From positions 1 to 27,224 of the forward strand of contig JBDIBB010000052.1 in assembly GCA_039812685.1 (NCBI GenBank): a DNA stretch of 27,224 bases, written 5' to 3'. Numbering within the stretch: position 1 is the stretch's first letter; each line of letters opens with the position of its first letter. Source of the stretch: JBDIBB01 sp039812685. Its GTDB lineage: Bacteria > Acidobacteriota > Vicinamibacteria > Vicinamibacterales > JAFNAJ01. The position numbers were made by a program, and so were the translations under genes. Shown in pieces: positions 6,409 through 16,500 of the stretch. The notes under the pieces were generated by a model, which worked only from the letters and a program-made list of their open reading frames with translations, did no database searches and was not told the DNA's origin.

Positions 6409-7671
6409 CTATCGCATCAGGGCACGGAACAGCGACCGGGTCCGGGCCTCGACGCGGTTCTTCCCGCGCCGCTTGGCGTCGTAGAGCGCCTCGTCGGCCC
6501 GCTTGACGATGGTATCCGGGGAATCGCCGGCGGCATATTCGGTGACGCCGCCGCTGAAGGTGAAGGTGAGGAACCGGCGCTCGCCGGCGAGATCGTATTC
6601 GTAGGCCGGCGCGACTCGCTGCTGGACCGCGGTCAGCCGCGCGCGCGCCTTCGAGGCCTGCGGCGAGGTGAGCAGCAGGGCGAACTCCTCACCGCCGTAA
6701 CGGGCCGCGATCTCTCCGGCCTCGATGCTGCCCTGCAGCAGCCGCGCGGCCGCCATCAGGACGCGATCGCCCACCTGGTGCCCGTGGGTGTCGTTGATGC
6801 GCTTGAAGTCGTCGAGATCGACCATCGCCAGGGTGAAGCCGGCGCCGCCGGAGGCCGCCCGGGCCAGCCACTCCCGCAGCGTCACGTCGAAGGTGCCGCG
6901 ATTGGGGATGCCGGTCAGCGCATCGGTGGCGGCCTCGGCCCGCGCCTTGGCCAGCGACTCCTCGAGCGTGGTGACGCGCTGGCCCAGCCGCTCGTAGTGG
7001 GCGGCTTCGGCGGCCTGACGTTCGACCACCACCTGCTTGAGTGCGCGGACCTCGCGCGTCAGCTCGCGCTTCAGCTCGCGCAGATCCTCGATCTCCACCA
7101 TGCGTTCCATCGCCGAGGTGGACCGCATCAGGTCGTTCTCGAACTGCCGCGCCTCGCCGCGCACGGTGTCGATGACCTCGCGCAGCACGCGCACCAGGTC
7201 GAGGAACTCGGCCTCGCGGTCGGCGCGATGCCCGCGGGATCGCGCCAGCAGGCGCTCGCACTCCTCGGCGATCCGGTGCGACAGCTCGCGCAGGCGCCGG
7301 GGATCGGTTTCCGCGCGCAGCGCCTCCCGCCATTCCGCGATGCGCAGCCGGAACGCCGGCGCGTCGACGCCAGGATCGTCCTCGGCCTGATCGGCGAGCA
7401 GGGCCAGCAGATCCTCGCACAGCGCCAGCAGGACTTCGGCCCGCCTGACGTCAGGCGATGCAGTGAGAGCGAGTTCGATGATCTCCGATGCCAAGGGCTC
7501 CCCCGGGAACCTGCGGTTGCCCGGGAAATCGGCTGGCGACAGGTGAGCTTGAACGGGACGGTCGGCGGCGTGAATGGCCGGAGTCCGGACCGGCGTGAAG
7601 GCGGCCGGACCGACCCGGGAGGCCCGGCTGGCGCGCGAGCGCGCCTGCCGGACTTCCCGGGCGGCGCTCAC
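6409..7671 (-). CDS. GGDEF-domain diguanylate cyclase
   Basis: A protein of up to 420 residues that should make cyclic di-GMP from GTP. The C-terminal GGDEF domain (about 245-415) has D-A-L-T-G-I-P-N-R (250-258), a metal-binding D-L-D-D-F-K (285-290), the active signature G-G-E-E-F (326-330) and A-D-E-A-L-Y-D-A-K-R-R-G-K-N (392-405). The N-terminal part is soluble, helical and ends in a probable coiled coil (195-245). No membrane segment or known sensor domain is recognised. The usual RxxD inhibitory site just before the signature is missing, so product inhibition may be weak. The GTG start overlaps the maeB stop as GTGA. A TTG at 7492-7494 with GGGGGAG just upstream is an alternative and would remove a low-complexity 59-residue leader. 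The start is uncertain. Confidence 0.9.
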   Translation of the reverse strand: MSAAREVRQARSRASRASRVGPAAFTPVRTPAIHAADRPVQAHLSPADFPGNRRFPGEPLASEIIELALTASPDVRRAEVLLALCEDLLALLADQAEDDPGVDAPAFRLRIAEWREALRAETDPRRLRELSHRIAEECERLLARSRGHRADREAEFLDLVRVLREVIDTVRGEARQFENDLMRSTSAMERMVEIEDLRELKRELTREVRALKQVVVERQAAEAAHYERLGQRVTTLEESLAKARAEAATDALTGIPNRGTFDVTLREWLARAASGGAGFTLAMVDLDDFKRINDTHGHQVGDRVLMAAARLLQGSIEAGEIAARYGGEEFALLLTSPQASKARARLTAVQQRVAPAYEYDLAGERRFLTFTFSGGVTEYAAGDSPDTIVKRADEALYDAKRRGKNRVEARTRSLFRALMR

Positions 7672-9974
7672 CGGGTGAGAGCCGGTTCGGGGACGGGGAC
7701 CACCACGCCCCCTGGATCCCGCCCCGCGTCGACCATCGCCGCGTTGATGGCCGCGAGGTTGACGACGTCGGCGACCGTGGTGCCGTGCTGCAGCGCCGCG
7801 ACGGGCCTGGCCATGCCCATCAGGATGGGGCCGATCGACTCGGCGCGGCCGAGCCGCTGCACGAGCTTGTAGCCGATGTTGCCGGCGGCGAGGTTGGGGA
7901 AGATCAGGACGTTGGCGTCGCCCTTGATGCGCGAGTGCGGGTAGTTCTCACGCACGATCTCCTCGACGACGGCCGTATCGAGGTGCATCTCGCCATCCAC
8001 GACCAGCTCGGGCCGCCGGTGCCGCACCTTGGCCACGGCCTCGGCCACACGGGCCGCATCCGGGTGCACCACCGATCCGAAGCTGGAGAAGGAGAGCATC
8101 GCGATCCGCGGCTCCACGTCGAACAGGCACGCCGTGTCGGCCGCCAGGCAGGCGATCTCGGCGAGTTCGTCGCTGCTGGGCTCGATGTTGACCATCGTGT
8201 CGGCGAAGAAGAACAGGCGATCTTTGAGCACCAGCAACTGCAGGGCCGAGACGCGCGAGACGCCGGACCGCAGGCCGATGATGCGCAGGGCGGGCCGGAT
8301 GATCTCCGGGTACGGCTCGTCGAGGCCGCCGACGAAGCCGTCGGCGACGCCCTCGCGCACCATCATGAGGCCGAAGCGGATGGGGTCCCGCATCCGGATG
8401 GCGGCGGCGCGCGGGGTCAGACCCTTTCGCTGGCGGATCCGGTAGAGCTCGTCGGCGTATCGCGGCGCGTCGGGCGAGGTCAGCGGGTCGACGATGTCGA
8501 ACTCGGCCGGCGGGATGCCCATCTGCGCCGCCTTGTCGGCGATGAACTCCGCGTTGCCCAGCAGCATCGGCCGCGCGATGCGCTGGTCGATGATGCTGCG
8601 CGCGGCACGCAGAATCGTGTCGCGTTCCCCGTCGGAGAAGACCAGGCGGTGCGTCGGCGTCTGCTGCGCCTTGTGGACGATGAGCTGCATCACCTCGCGG
8701 CTGCGGCCGAGGATGCGCTCGAGCGACTCGCGGTACGCCTGCATGTCGGCGATGGGCCGCCGCGCGACGCCCGAGTCCATGGCCGCCTGGGCCACGGCCG
8801 GCGCCTCCCAGAGCAGCACGCGCGGGTCGAACGGCTTCGGGATCAGATAATCGCGGCCGAAGCTGAGCGATTCCAGGCCGTAGGCCTTCAGGACCTGTTC
8901 GGGCACGTCCTCGCGGGCCAGCGCGGCCAGTGCCTTGACGGCCGCGATCTTCATCTCGTCGTTGATCGCGCTGGCGCGCACGTCGAGCGCGCCGCGGAAG
9001 ATGAAGGGGAAGCCGAGGACGTTGTTCACCTGGTTCGGGAAGTCGGATCGGCCCGTCGCCATCACGACGTCACGGCGCGTGGCGATGGCCACGTCGTAGG
9101 CGATCTCGGGATCGGGGTTGGCCATGGCGAAGACGATCGGATCGCCGGCCATCGACTTCAGCATGTCGGGCGTCAGCAGGTCCTTGGCCGAGACGCCGAC
9201 GAACACATCGGCGCCGCGCATCGCCTCCTCGAGCGTGCGCAGCGGCGTGGGCCGCGCGAACCGCTGCTTGTACGGGTTCATCTTCTCGGTCCGGCCCTCG
9301 TAGACCACGCCGGCCGTGTCGACGAGCAGCATGTTCTCGCGCCTGACGCCGAGCGTGACGCACATCTCGGCGCAGGCGATGCCGGCCGCGCCGGCACCGG
9401 CAAACACCACCCTCACCTCGTCGATCTTCTTGCCGACGATGTCGAGCGCGTTCAGCAGCGCCGCGCCCGAGATGATGGCCGTGCCGTGCTGGTCGTCGTG
9501 GAAGATCGGGATGTTGCAGATCTTCTTGAGGCTCTCCTCGATGTAGAAGCACTCGGGCGCCTTGATGTCCTCGAGGTTCACGCCCCCGAACGTGGGCTCG
9601 AGCGCCTTCACGATGCGGATGATCTCGTCGGCGTCCTTCGTGTCGAGTTCGATGTCGAACACGTCGATGTCGGCAAAGCGCTTGAAGAGGACGCCCTTGC
9701 CTTCCATCACCGGCTTGCCGGCCAGCGGACCGATGTCACCCAGGCCGAGCACGGCGGTGCCGTTGCTGACGACGGCGACGAGGTTGCCCTTCCCGGTGAA
9801 CCGGTAGGCGGCCTCGGGATCCTTCTCGATGGTCAGGCACGGGCGCGCCACGCCTGGCGTGTAGGCCAGCGACAGATCGCGCTGCGTGAGGCAGGGCTTC
9901 GAGGTGGTGACCTCGAGCTTCCCGGGCCTCGGTCGCTCGTGGTACTCGAACACGTCTTCGTCGCGGATGATCAT
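7668..9974 (-). CDS. maeB: NADP-type malic enzyme with phosphotransacetylase-like C-terminal domain
   Basis: A 768-residue protein that should oxidatively decarboxylate malate to pyruvate with formation of NAD(P)H. The malic domain shows S-L-A-Y-T-P-G-V-A (Tyr38), V-M-E-G-K-G-V-L-F-K (Lys93), E-D-I-K-A-P (135-140) and F-H-D-D-Q-H-G-T-A (159-167). The nucleotide-binding loop G-A-G-A-A-G-I-A is at 193-200. From about 430 on it resembles phosphate acetyl/butyryltransferases, the usual regulatory tail of MaeB. The length matches the family (about 760). The ATG at 9972-9974 has CAGGAG seven bases upstream; the frame extends 19 codons further but without support. The stop overlaps the GGDEF gene by four bases. 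The co-factor choice (NADP rather than NAD) follows the family and is not proven by sequence. Confidence 0.93.
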   Translation of the reverse strand: MIIRDEDVFEYHERPRPGKLEVTTSKPCLTQRDLSLAYTPGVARPCLTIEKDPEAAYRFTGKGNLVAVVSNGTAVLGLGDIGPLAGKPVMEGKGVLFKRFADIDVFDIELDTKDADEIIRIVKALEPTFGGVNLEDIKAPECFYIEESLKKICNIPIFHDDQHGTAIISGAALLNALDIVGKKIDEVRVVFAGAGAAGIACAEMCVTLGVRRENMLLVDTAGVVYEGRTEKMNPYKQRFARPTPLRTLEEAMRGADVFVGVSAKDLLTPDMLKSMAGDPIVFAMANPDPEIAYDVAIATRRDVVMATGRSDFPNQVNNVLGFPFIFRGALDVRASAINDEMKIAAVKALAALAREDVPEQVLKAYGLESLSFGRDYLIPKPFDPRVLLWEAPAVAQAAMDSGVARRPIADMQAYRESLERILGRSREVMQLIVHKAQQTPTHRLVFSDGERDTILRAARSIIDQRIARPMLLGNAEFIADKAAQMGIPPAEFDIVDPLTSPDAPRYADELYRIRQRKGLTPRAAAIRMRDPIRFGLMMVREGVADGFVGGLDEPYPEIIRPALRIIGLRSGVSRVSALQLLVLKDRLFFFADTMVNIEPSSDELAEIACLAADTACLFDVEPRIAMLSFSSFGSVVHPDAARVAEAVAKVRHRRPELVVDGEMHLDTAVVEEIVRENYPHSRIKGDANVLIFPNLAAGNIGYKLVQRLGRAESIGPILMGMARPVAALQHGTTVADVVNLAAINAAMVDAGRDPGGVVVPVPEPALTR

Positions 9975-10170
9975 GGATACGCTCCTGGGGCGTTGGTGTG
10001 ACCGGAGATGATCGCGCCGGCCGCGGCCCACCCGGTCGGGCCGGCTCGGCGGTTCGGGTGCGGTCGCGGTCGCTGGCGCGCTTGGTCAGGGACGCACCAG
10101 AGGCCTTGAATGGAGAAGCAAACCAGACGCCAGGGCCACCCCACTCCGGCGGATCGGCCTCGGCTGGCCT

Positions 10171-10198
10171 CAAGTCGCTTGCCGGAAACGACTTGCCG
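10171..10198. promoter_or_regulatory. Dyad with embedded direct repeat, possible operator
   Basis: CAAGTCG (10171-10177) and CGACTTG (10189-10195) form a perfect 7-bp inverted repeat with an 11-base spacer. CTTGCCG also occurs twice as a direct repeat (10178-10184 and 10192-10198). It lies about 200 bases upstream of maeB. It could be a binding site or a small hairpin; no known regulator motif is recognised. Confidence 0.3.
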
Positions 10199-10302
10199 TC
10201 ACCGACGCACATCCGAACCACGGCTCGACCGTGGCCGGCTGTCGCGGAGTTCCGGCAGTACGACGGGCTCTCGGCGGCGGGATCCGCGGACGGAGGACTC
10301 GT

Positions 10303-10318
10303 CGACAACGAATTGTCG
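10303..10318. promoter_or_regulatory. 16-bp palindrome, possible operator
   Basis: CGACAA and TTGTCG flank CGAA, giving a perfect 6-bp dyad with a 4-base centre. It is AT-richer than its surroundings and lies in the divergent region about 230 bases before the TamB-Omp85 gene. I do not recognise the regulator. Confidence 0.3.
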
Positions 10319-10533
10319 CACCGTGATGTCCGATCCTGACAGCCTGACGAAGGGCCTCCACCCTCGACACGATGCGGGTCGGCGGGGACTCCCACGGCAG
10401 CCTCCGGCCGCCCCTCTCCTCTCACGGCGCCCCGCGCGTCCCCCGGCAAGGCCTCTTCAGCCAGGACCGCGCCATGGACGCCAGGTCCCGCGGCACGCCA
10501 CGGCCGGCGGTACGCGGCCTCGCATGAGCCGGA

Positions 10534-10548
10534 TAGAATCGGCTGGTG
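10534..10548 (+). promoter_or_regulatory. Candidate -10 box giving a leaderless transcript
   Basis: TAGAAT (10534-10539) ends six bases before the GTG start codon of the TamB-Omp85 gene. A transcript started from it would begin at or next to the GTG, so it would have no leader. That agrees with the lack of a Shine-Dalgarno there. No clear -35 hexamer is seen. Confidence 0.35.
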
Positions 10549-13500
10549 CGGATCCGTCTCAGGCGTCCGGCCAGCATCATCGTCCTGACCCTGGTGACGG
10601 TGTCGATCCTCGTGGGCGCAGCCCACCTGCCGGTCGTGCGGCAGGCCGTGGCGAGGGCCATCGAGGGCCGCATCGCATCGGACCCCGGTGGCGCCCGCCT
10701 CATCATCGGCCACCTCGACTACAACCTGCTGGCGCTCCGGGCGACGCTGCACGACGTGCGGCTGTCGGCGGCCAGCGGCGGCGCCCAGCCCTTCTTCGAG
10801 GCACGGACCGTCGCCGTCCAGGCGCCACTGGCGGCCCTCACCGGCGCACGCGAACTCACCTCTCTCGAACTCGACGGGCCGCTGGTACGGCTCGATCCGC
10901 TTCGCGCGTGGCTCGATAGCCGGCCGCCCGGCGACGGCACCCCCTCCTCACCGTTCTTCCTCCGTCGACTCCGCGTCACCAGCCTCGACATCGTCGGCGC
11001 CGATCGGGCCGACACCGGCTTCTCCCTCGACCTCCGTGAGCTGGCGCTCGACTCCACGCCTGACGGCCGCGGTTTCACGACGCCGATCTCCGGAGGCCAG
11101 GGAGCGCTGCGCGCCGGTGCGTACCGCACCGTCATCCGCGAGGTCTCGGGCCGGCTGACCTTCGATGGCGAAGACCTCGGGTTCGCGCCGTTGCGCGTCG
11201 TGACCGGCGACCACGACGTGCGCGTGACCGGCCGCCTCGGGCTGCTCACATCGGCGCCGTCCTGGGATCTCGCCTTCGAATCGGTGAGCGACCTGAGCGG
11301 TGTCCACGCGAGCTGGCCCGCGCTGCCGATCAGCCGCGGCCGCGTGATCACGACGGGGACGGTGAGCGGCGCGCTGGACGCCCCGCGCATCCAGTTGCGG
11401 GCGGAAGCCGCCGAGCTGATCGTGGCCGGAGTTGCCGCGCGCGGGCTCACCGCAGAGGCCGCGGTGTCGGCAGCCACCGGTGAGGTGACGGTATCAAGGG
11501 CGGGCGGCGAGATCTTCGGCGGCAGGCTGACGCTCTCGATGCACACGGGCGGGGATCGCCACGACGCCAACGGCACCGTGGAATTCGAGGACGTGTCGCT
11601 GGACGCCGTGCTGGCGGCGGCAGGCTTCGACGCGCCGGTCGCCGGCCGCGCCCGCGGCCGGCTCCGCTTCGACGGCGAGCTCACCGACCCCGCGGGTTGG
11701 GATGCGACGGGCGAGATGACCGTTCGCCCCGGCCGTGGCACGGGCGTGCCGGTCGAGGGCCGCGTGAACCTCGGCCTCCGGGGTCGGGACTGGCAGGTCG
11801 CGATCGCCGACGCCGCGGTGGCGGGATCGGCCGTTGCGATCCGGGGGCACGGCCGGCTGCCGGGCGATGGATCCTCGCCGGGCGGAAGCAGCCTCGGCGG
11901 ACGCGCGACGCTGCGCGTCCCCAGCCTGCCGGCACTGTTCGACGCGCTGCGCCAGCTTCGCATCGACGCGCCGGAGGATGTCACGCGGAGGTTCGACGGC
12001 GCGGTGTCGCTTGACGTCGCGCTCGAGGGCACGATCGCCGCGCCCACGCTCCGCACCACGCTGGACGGAACGACGCTGCGCGTCCAGGGTCTCGGCGAGG
12101 TCACCGTCAGCGGACGCCTCGCGCTGACCGGCGGCCGCAGCCTGCGGGCCGACGACGTGGCCCTGGCTGCCGGCGTGCGACGCCTCTCGGTGAACGGATG
12201 CCTCGACACGAGGTCGCTCGTCGCCGACGCGACGCTGGCGGCGACGGGCTGGACGGCCACCGACCTGCGCGCGCTCGGCCTCGAGCACGACTACCTGCCG
12301 GCCGCGGCGGCGCTGGCGGCCAGGGGCAGGGTCTCGGGGCCGCTGTCCTCCCCGTCCGTCGACGGCGCGATCGAGGCGGCCGGCGTGTCGTGGTTCGGTC
12401 AGACCATCGATCGCGTGACCGGGCGGCTCGCCGTTGCGGCAGCGGGATCGACTCCCGCGGCTGCCTCGCGTTCGGCGCGGTCGGCCGTGACGTGGCCCGG
12501 CCGGCTCCAGGTGACGGACCTCGTCGCCACGGCCGGGGCCGGTCGCATCGAACTCGACGGCGAGTGGGACGCCGCGGCGCGCACGGCGCGCGTCAACGCC
12601 ACCGCGGCACGGTGGCCCCTGCGGCCGCTGCAGGTCCCCGCCGCGGACGGGGACACGGAGACGATCGATGTCGAGGCCGTCGTCGATCTCTCGCTCGAGG
12701 CGAGGGGCCGCCTCGAGGCGCCGGCAGGCACGGGGCGCCTGACGATCTCCGGCCTCCGGTTCGGCCCGTTGCGCCCGGGACAGCTTCTCCTCTCGCTCGA
12801 GGCGGCGGGCGATGGCACGGTGCGGACGCGCGCCTCGGCGCCGGCGCTGCCGGCGTCGGCGGAGGCCACCGTGCGCGCCACCACGCCATTCGCGTACGAC
12901 GCATCGGTGGCGCTGGCCGACATCGATCTCGCGAAGCTCGACGATTTCGGCATCCTCAGCTCCGGGATCGGAGACACCGTGCGCGGCACGCTGACGGCGC
13001 GTGTGGCCGCAGGCGGGACGTTGCGCGAACCGCTCAGCTCGACGCTGACGATCCATGCCGACGCGTTCAAGGGCGAGGCCTACGGCCTGCCCGTCGCCCT
13101 CGAGGCGCCTGCCACCGTGCGTGTCTCTCCCTCGGAGTTGAGCACCGAGGGCATCGCGCTTCGGGCAGGCGCGACCCGGGCCGTCGCCAGCGGCACGCTC
13201 GGCGGCACCGGCGGCGGGCGGTTCGCCGTGGACCTCTCGGGCCGTGCCGGCGATCTGCTTCCCGCGCTGACCATCGCCACCGGACGCGGCGGGGTCGGCG
13301 ATGGCCTCATCACGGCGTCGCTCGTTGCCGAGGGAGGTCTCGACGCACCGCGCCTCAGCGGGCACGTGACGATCGAGGGCCTGTCGCTCCAGCTCGATCG
13401 CCTGCCCGGCCTCACCGGGTTCTCTCTCGACGCCGGGCTCGCGGAGGGCGCCATCGCCCTGCGCGCGGCGCGCGGCCGCCTTGGGAGCGCGACGGTCACG

Positions 13501-16500
13501 GCAACCGGCGCCATCCCCCTGCGCCTGCTCGAAGCCGTCGTGCCGGAACGCGTGCTGCGCGCCACCCCCGGTGCGGGCGCCGCTGCCCTCAATCTGCAGG
13601 CGAACGGGTTGTCGGTGGCCACCATCGGACAGCTGGCAGGTTCGGAACCCGGCGAGGACATCTCGGGCGACTTCGATCTCCGGGCCTCGCTCTCGGCGTC
13701 GCGGCCGGCGGTCGATGCGCTTGCGGGCCGCGTGATCGTCGATCGGGGACGGTTCGCCACCAGCGGGATCGCCATCGCCCAGGTGGGCGCGACCGAGATC
13801 GAGATACGCGACGCCGCGGCGCGCGTCGAGCAGTGGCGGTGGGCCGGGGCCACGACCGACGTGGCCGTGCGCGGCGCGCTCGACTTCGGCTCGTCCCCGG
13901 CCGGATTCGACGTCGAGGCGCGCGGGCCGCTCGACCTGGGCATGCTGGGACCGCTGCTGCCCGGCCGTACCGCGGGGACGCTGCGCCTGGACGTGCGCGC
14001 TCAGCGCGTCCGGGGCCAGGACACTCTGACCGGCGATCTCGTCCTGCAGGGCGGCACGTGGATCGATCGCGCGATGGGGATCGCGCTCACCGGCGCGGCG
14101 GGCACGGTGCGGCTGCGCGGCGATCGCGCGGTGTTCGAGGGCCTCACGGGACGCCTCAACGGCGGCGAACTGGTGGTGACCGGGGCCGTCGGACGAGGCA
14201 CCGCGGACCGCGCGTTCGACGGCGCCATCGACATCACGGCCACGGGCGTCACGCTCGAGTACCCGCCGCGCGTGGTGAACGATCTGGACGCGGCCCTGCG
14301 GCTGGCGGCGCCCGGGCCGCACGCAACGCCCGTCGGGGTCACCGGCAGGGTGCTGGTGCGCCCGGGATCGCTGCGGGCCTCGCTGATCGAACTGGCGGGG
14401 TTGTTCGCCCCGGCGGCGCCGCTGCCGCCGACGCCGGAATCCGAGCGCCGGCAACGCCTGATGGCGGGCGTCGGCCTCGACGTGGCCATCGACACCGCCG
14501 ACGACCTGGTGGCCGACAGCAACAACCTGCGCGCCCAGATGGGCGCTTCCGTACGCCTGACCGGCTCGCTGGCGCAGCCGGGCATGCTGGGCCGCGCCGA
14601 CATCCGCGATCAGGGAGAACTGTTCCTCGCCGGCCGCCTCTACCAGTTGCGGGGCGGCCGCATCGACTTCGTCGACGCGACGGGGATCGAGCCGCGACTG
14701 ACGCTGCTCGGCGACACCACCGTCTCGGATTACGAGGTGGAGATGCAGCTGACCGGCCCCGTCGATCGGATCGACGTGCGGCTGCGCTCGAATCCGCCGC
14801 TGAGTCAGGCCGACCTGGCCTCGCTGCTCACGACCGGCCAGACGCTGAAGGAGCGCCGCGAGAACGTGGGCGGCCACGCCGACCAGGCCGCGCGCACGCA
14901 ACTGCTCTCCCTGGTGTCGGGCGAATACCTGGGCGTCATCGGCCGTCACCTCGGCGTCGACACCGTGCGCATAGAGAACACGACACGGGATCTGTCGGCC
15001 GTCGATCTCGATCCCGTCGCCAGGCTGACGGTGGCCAAGAGCCTCGGCGCGTACCTCGAGCTGACCTACTCACAGAGCCTGCAGGAGAGCGACGACCTGC
15101 AGTGGATTCTGCGGTTCAAGCCGGGATGGCGCAACGTCGAGGCGAAGTCGTCGTTCGCCTCGGGCCGCGGCGAGACCTACGAGGTGCGCCAGGAGCTGCA
15201 GTTCGGCGGCGGATACGTGCCGCGGTCGCGGCCCGCCGCATCGCGCCGCGTCCAGGCCCCGCGCATCGCGTCGGTGGCAATCGAAGGAGTCCCCGACGCC
15301 GAGGCCGCCGACCTGCGTCGCCGGCTTCGCCTCGGACCGGGCAAACGGTTCGACATCTTCGGCTGGCAGCGCGATCGCGAACGGATCGAACGCTTCTACC
15401 AGGCTCACGACCGGCTGCGGACGACGGTCTCGGCCTCTCGCACGCCAGCGGCCGGCGGCTCGCTGGCGCTCGTCTACCGCGTGGATCGCGGCCCCGTCGT
15501 CTCGCTGCGCGTGGAGGGCATGGAGACCGACGGCGCGATGCGCGACGCCCTGCGCGCGGCGTGGATCGATGCCTCCATCGACCTGTTCGTGGAGGATGCG
15601 CTGCGGGAGGCGGTCCGGCTGGCGCTGGCGCACGGTGGATACCTGCAACCGTCCGTCCGGGTGCGGGTGACCCACGGCGACGATCGGACCGAAGCGGCAA
15701 TCGACGTGGACCGCGGCCCCCGGACACACGCCCGCCGGTTCGCCTTCACCGGCAACCGCAGCGTGCCCTCCGACGTGCTCGCCGCCCTGATCGTCGAGGC
15801 GGGGCTGGCCGATCGCGTGTGGATGGCGCCGGAGGAGAGCGCCGGTCCCATCGCCGCGCATTACGCCGCCGCCGGGTTCCTCAACGTGCGCATCGACCCC
15901 GGGGCGCCGCTGTTCGATGGCGATGCCGCGACGCTGCCAATCGACGTTCGGGAAGGCCGCCAGTTCATCGTCTCGGACGTCGAGCTGGCCGGCGTGCGGC
16001 TGGAACCCGACGCGAGCGTTCGCCGGGCGTTCGGCCTCGCCGCCGGCGACGGCTACACCGCCGCGGCGACCGCCGACGGCGTCGAGGCGGTCCGCACGTT
16101 CTACGCGCGCCGCGGGAACGCTGATGCCATCGTCCGGATGGAGACCACCTACGAGAGAGAGCGATCCACCGCCAGGATCAAGCTCTCGATCGAGGAGGGG
16201 ACACGCCGGACGATCGCCGGCGTCAGGCTGGCCGGCGACATCGCCACGCGCCCCGCGATCGCCGTGCGGGCATTGACGCTGCCGGCATCCGGCCCGGTGG
16301 ACACGCGGGACGTCGAGGAATCGCAGCGCCGGCTCTACGACCTCGGCGTGTTCCGTTCGGTGGAGCCCCGGTTCGAGCCGGCCGGCCAGGCGGTCGAAGC
16401 CGCGCCGGGCGCCGTGGTGCAGCCGGTGGACGTGGTGTTCGACCTCGAGGAGTACGCGCGTTACCGGCTCCGCTACGGCTTCCAGTTGACCAACGACACG

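Larger units (their letters stand above)
9975..10545. other. 571-base gene-free divergent region between maeB and the TamB-Omp85 gene
   Basis: Neither strand shows a convincing gene here. The open frames in it have no motif, no Shine-Dalgarno and only arginine/proline-rich translations. No tRNA shape is visible. The stretch holds the maeB leader at one end (CAGGAG near 9983), two dyad-symmetric elements (10171-10195 and 10303-10318) and a TAGAAT -10-like box just before the tamB-like gene. Confidence 0.7.

Noticed and set aside
9998..10339. A 113-codon plus-strand frame in the gap between maeB and the TamB-Omp85 gene
   Set aside because: No Shine-Dalgarno, no motif, low-complexity composition. 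It overlaps the dyad elements.
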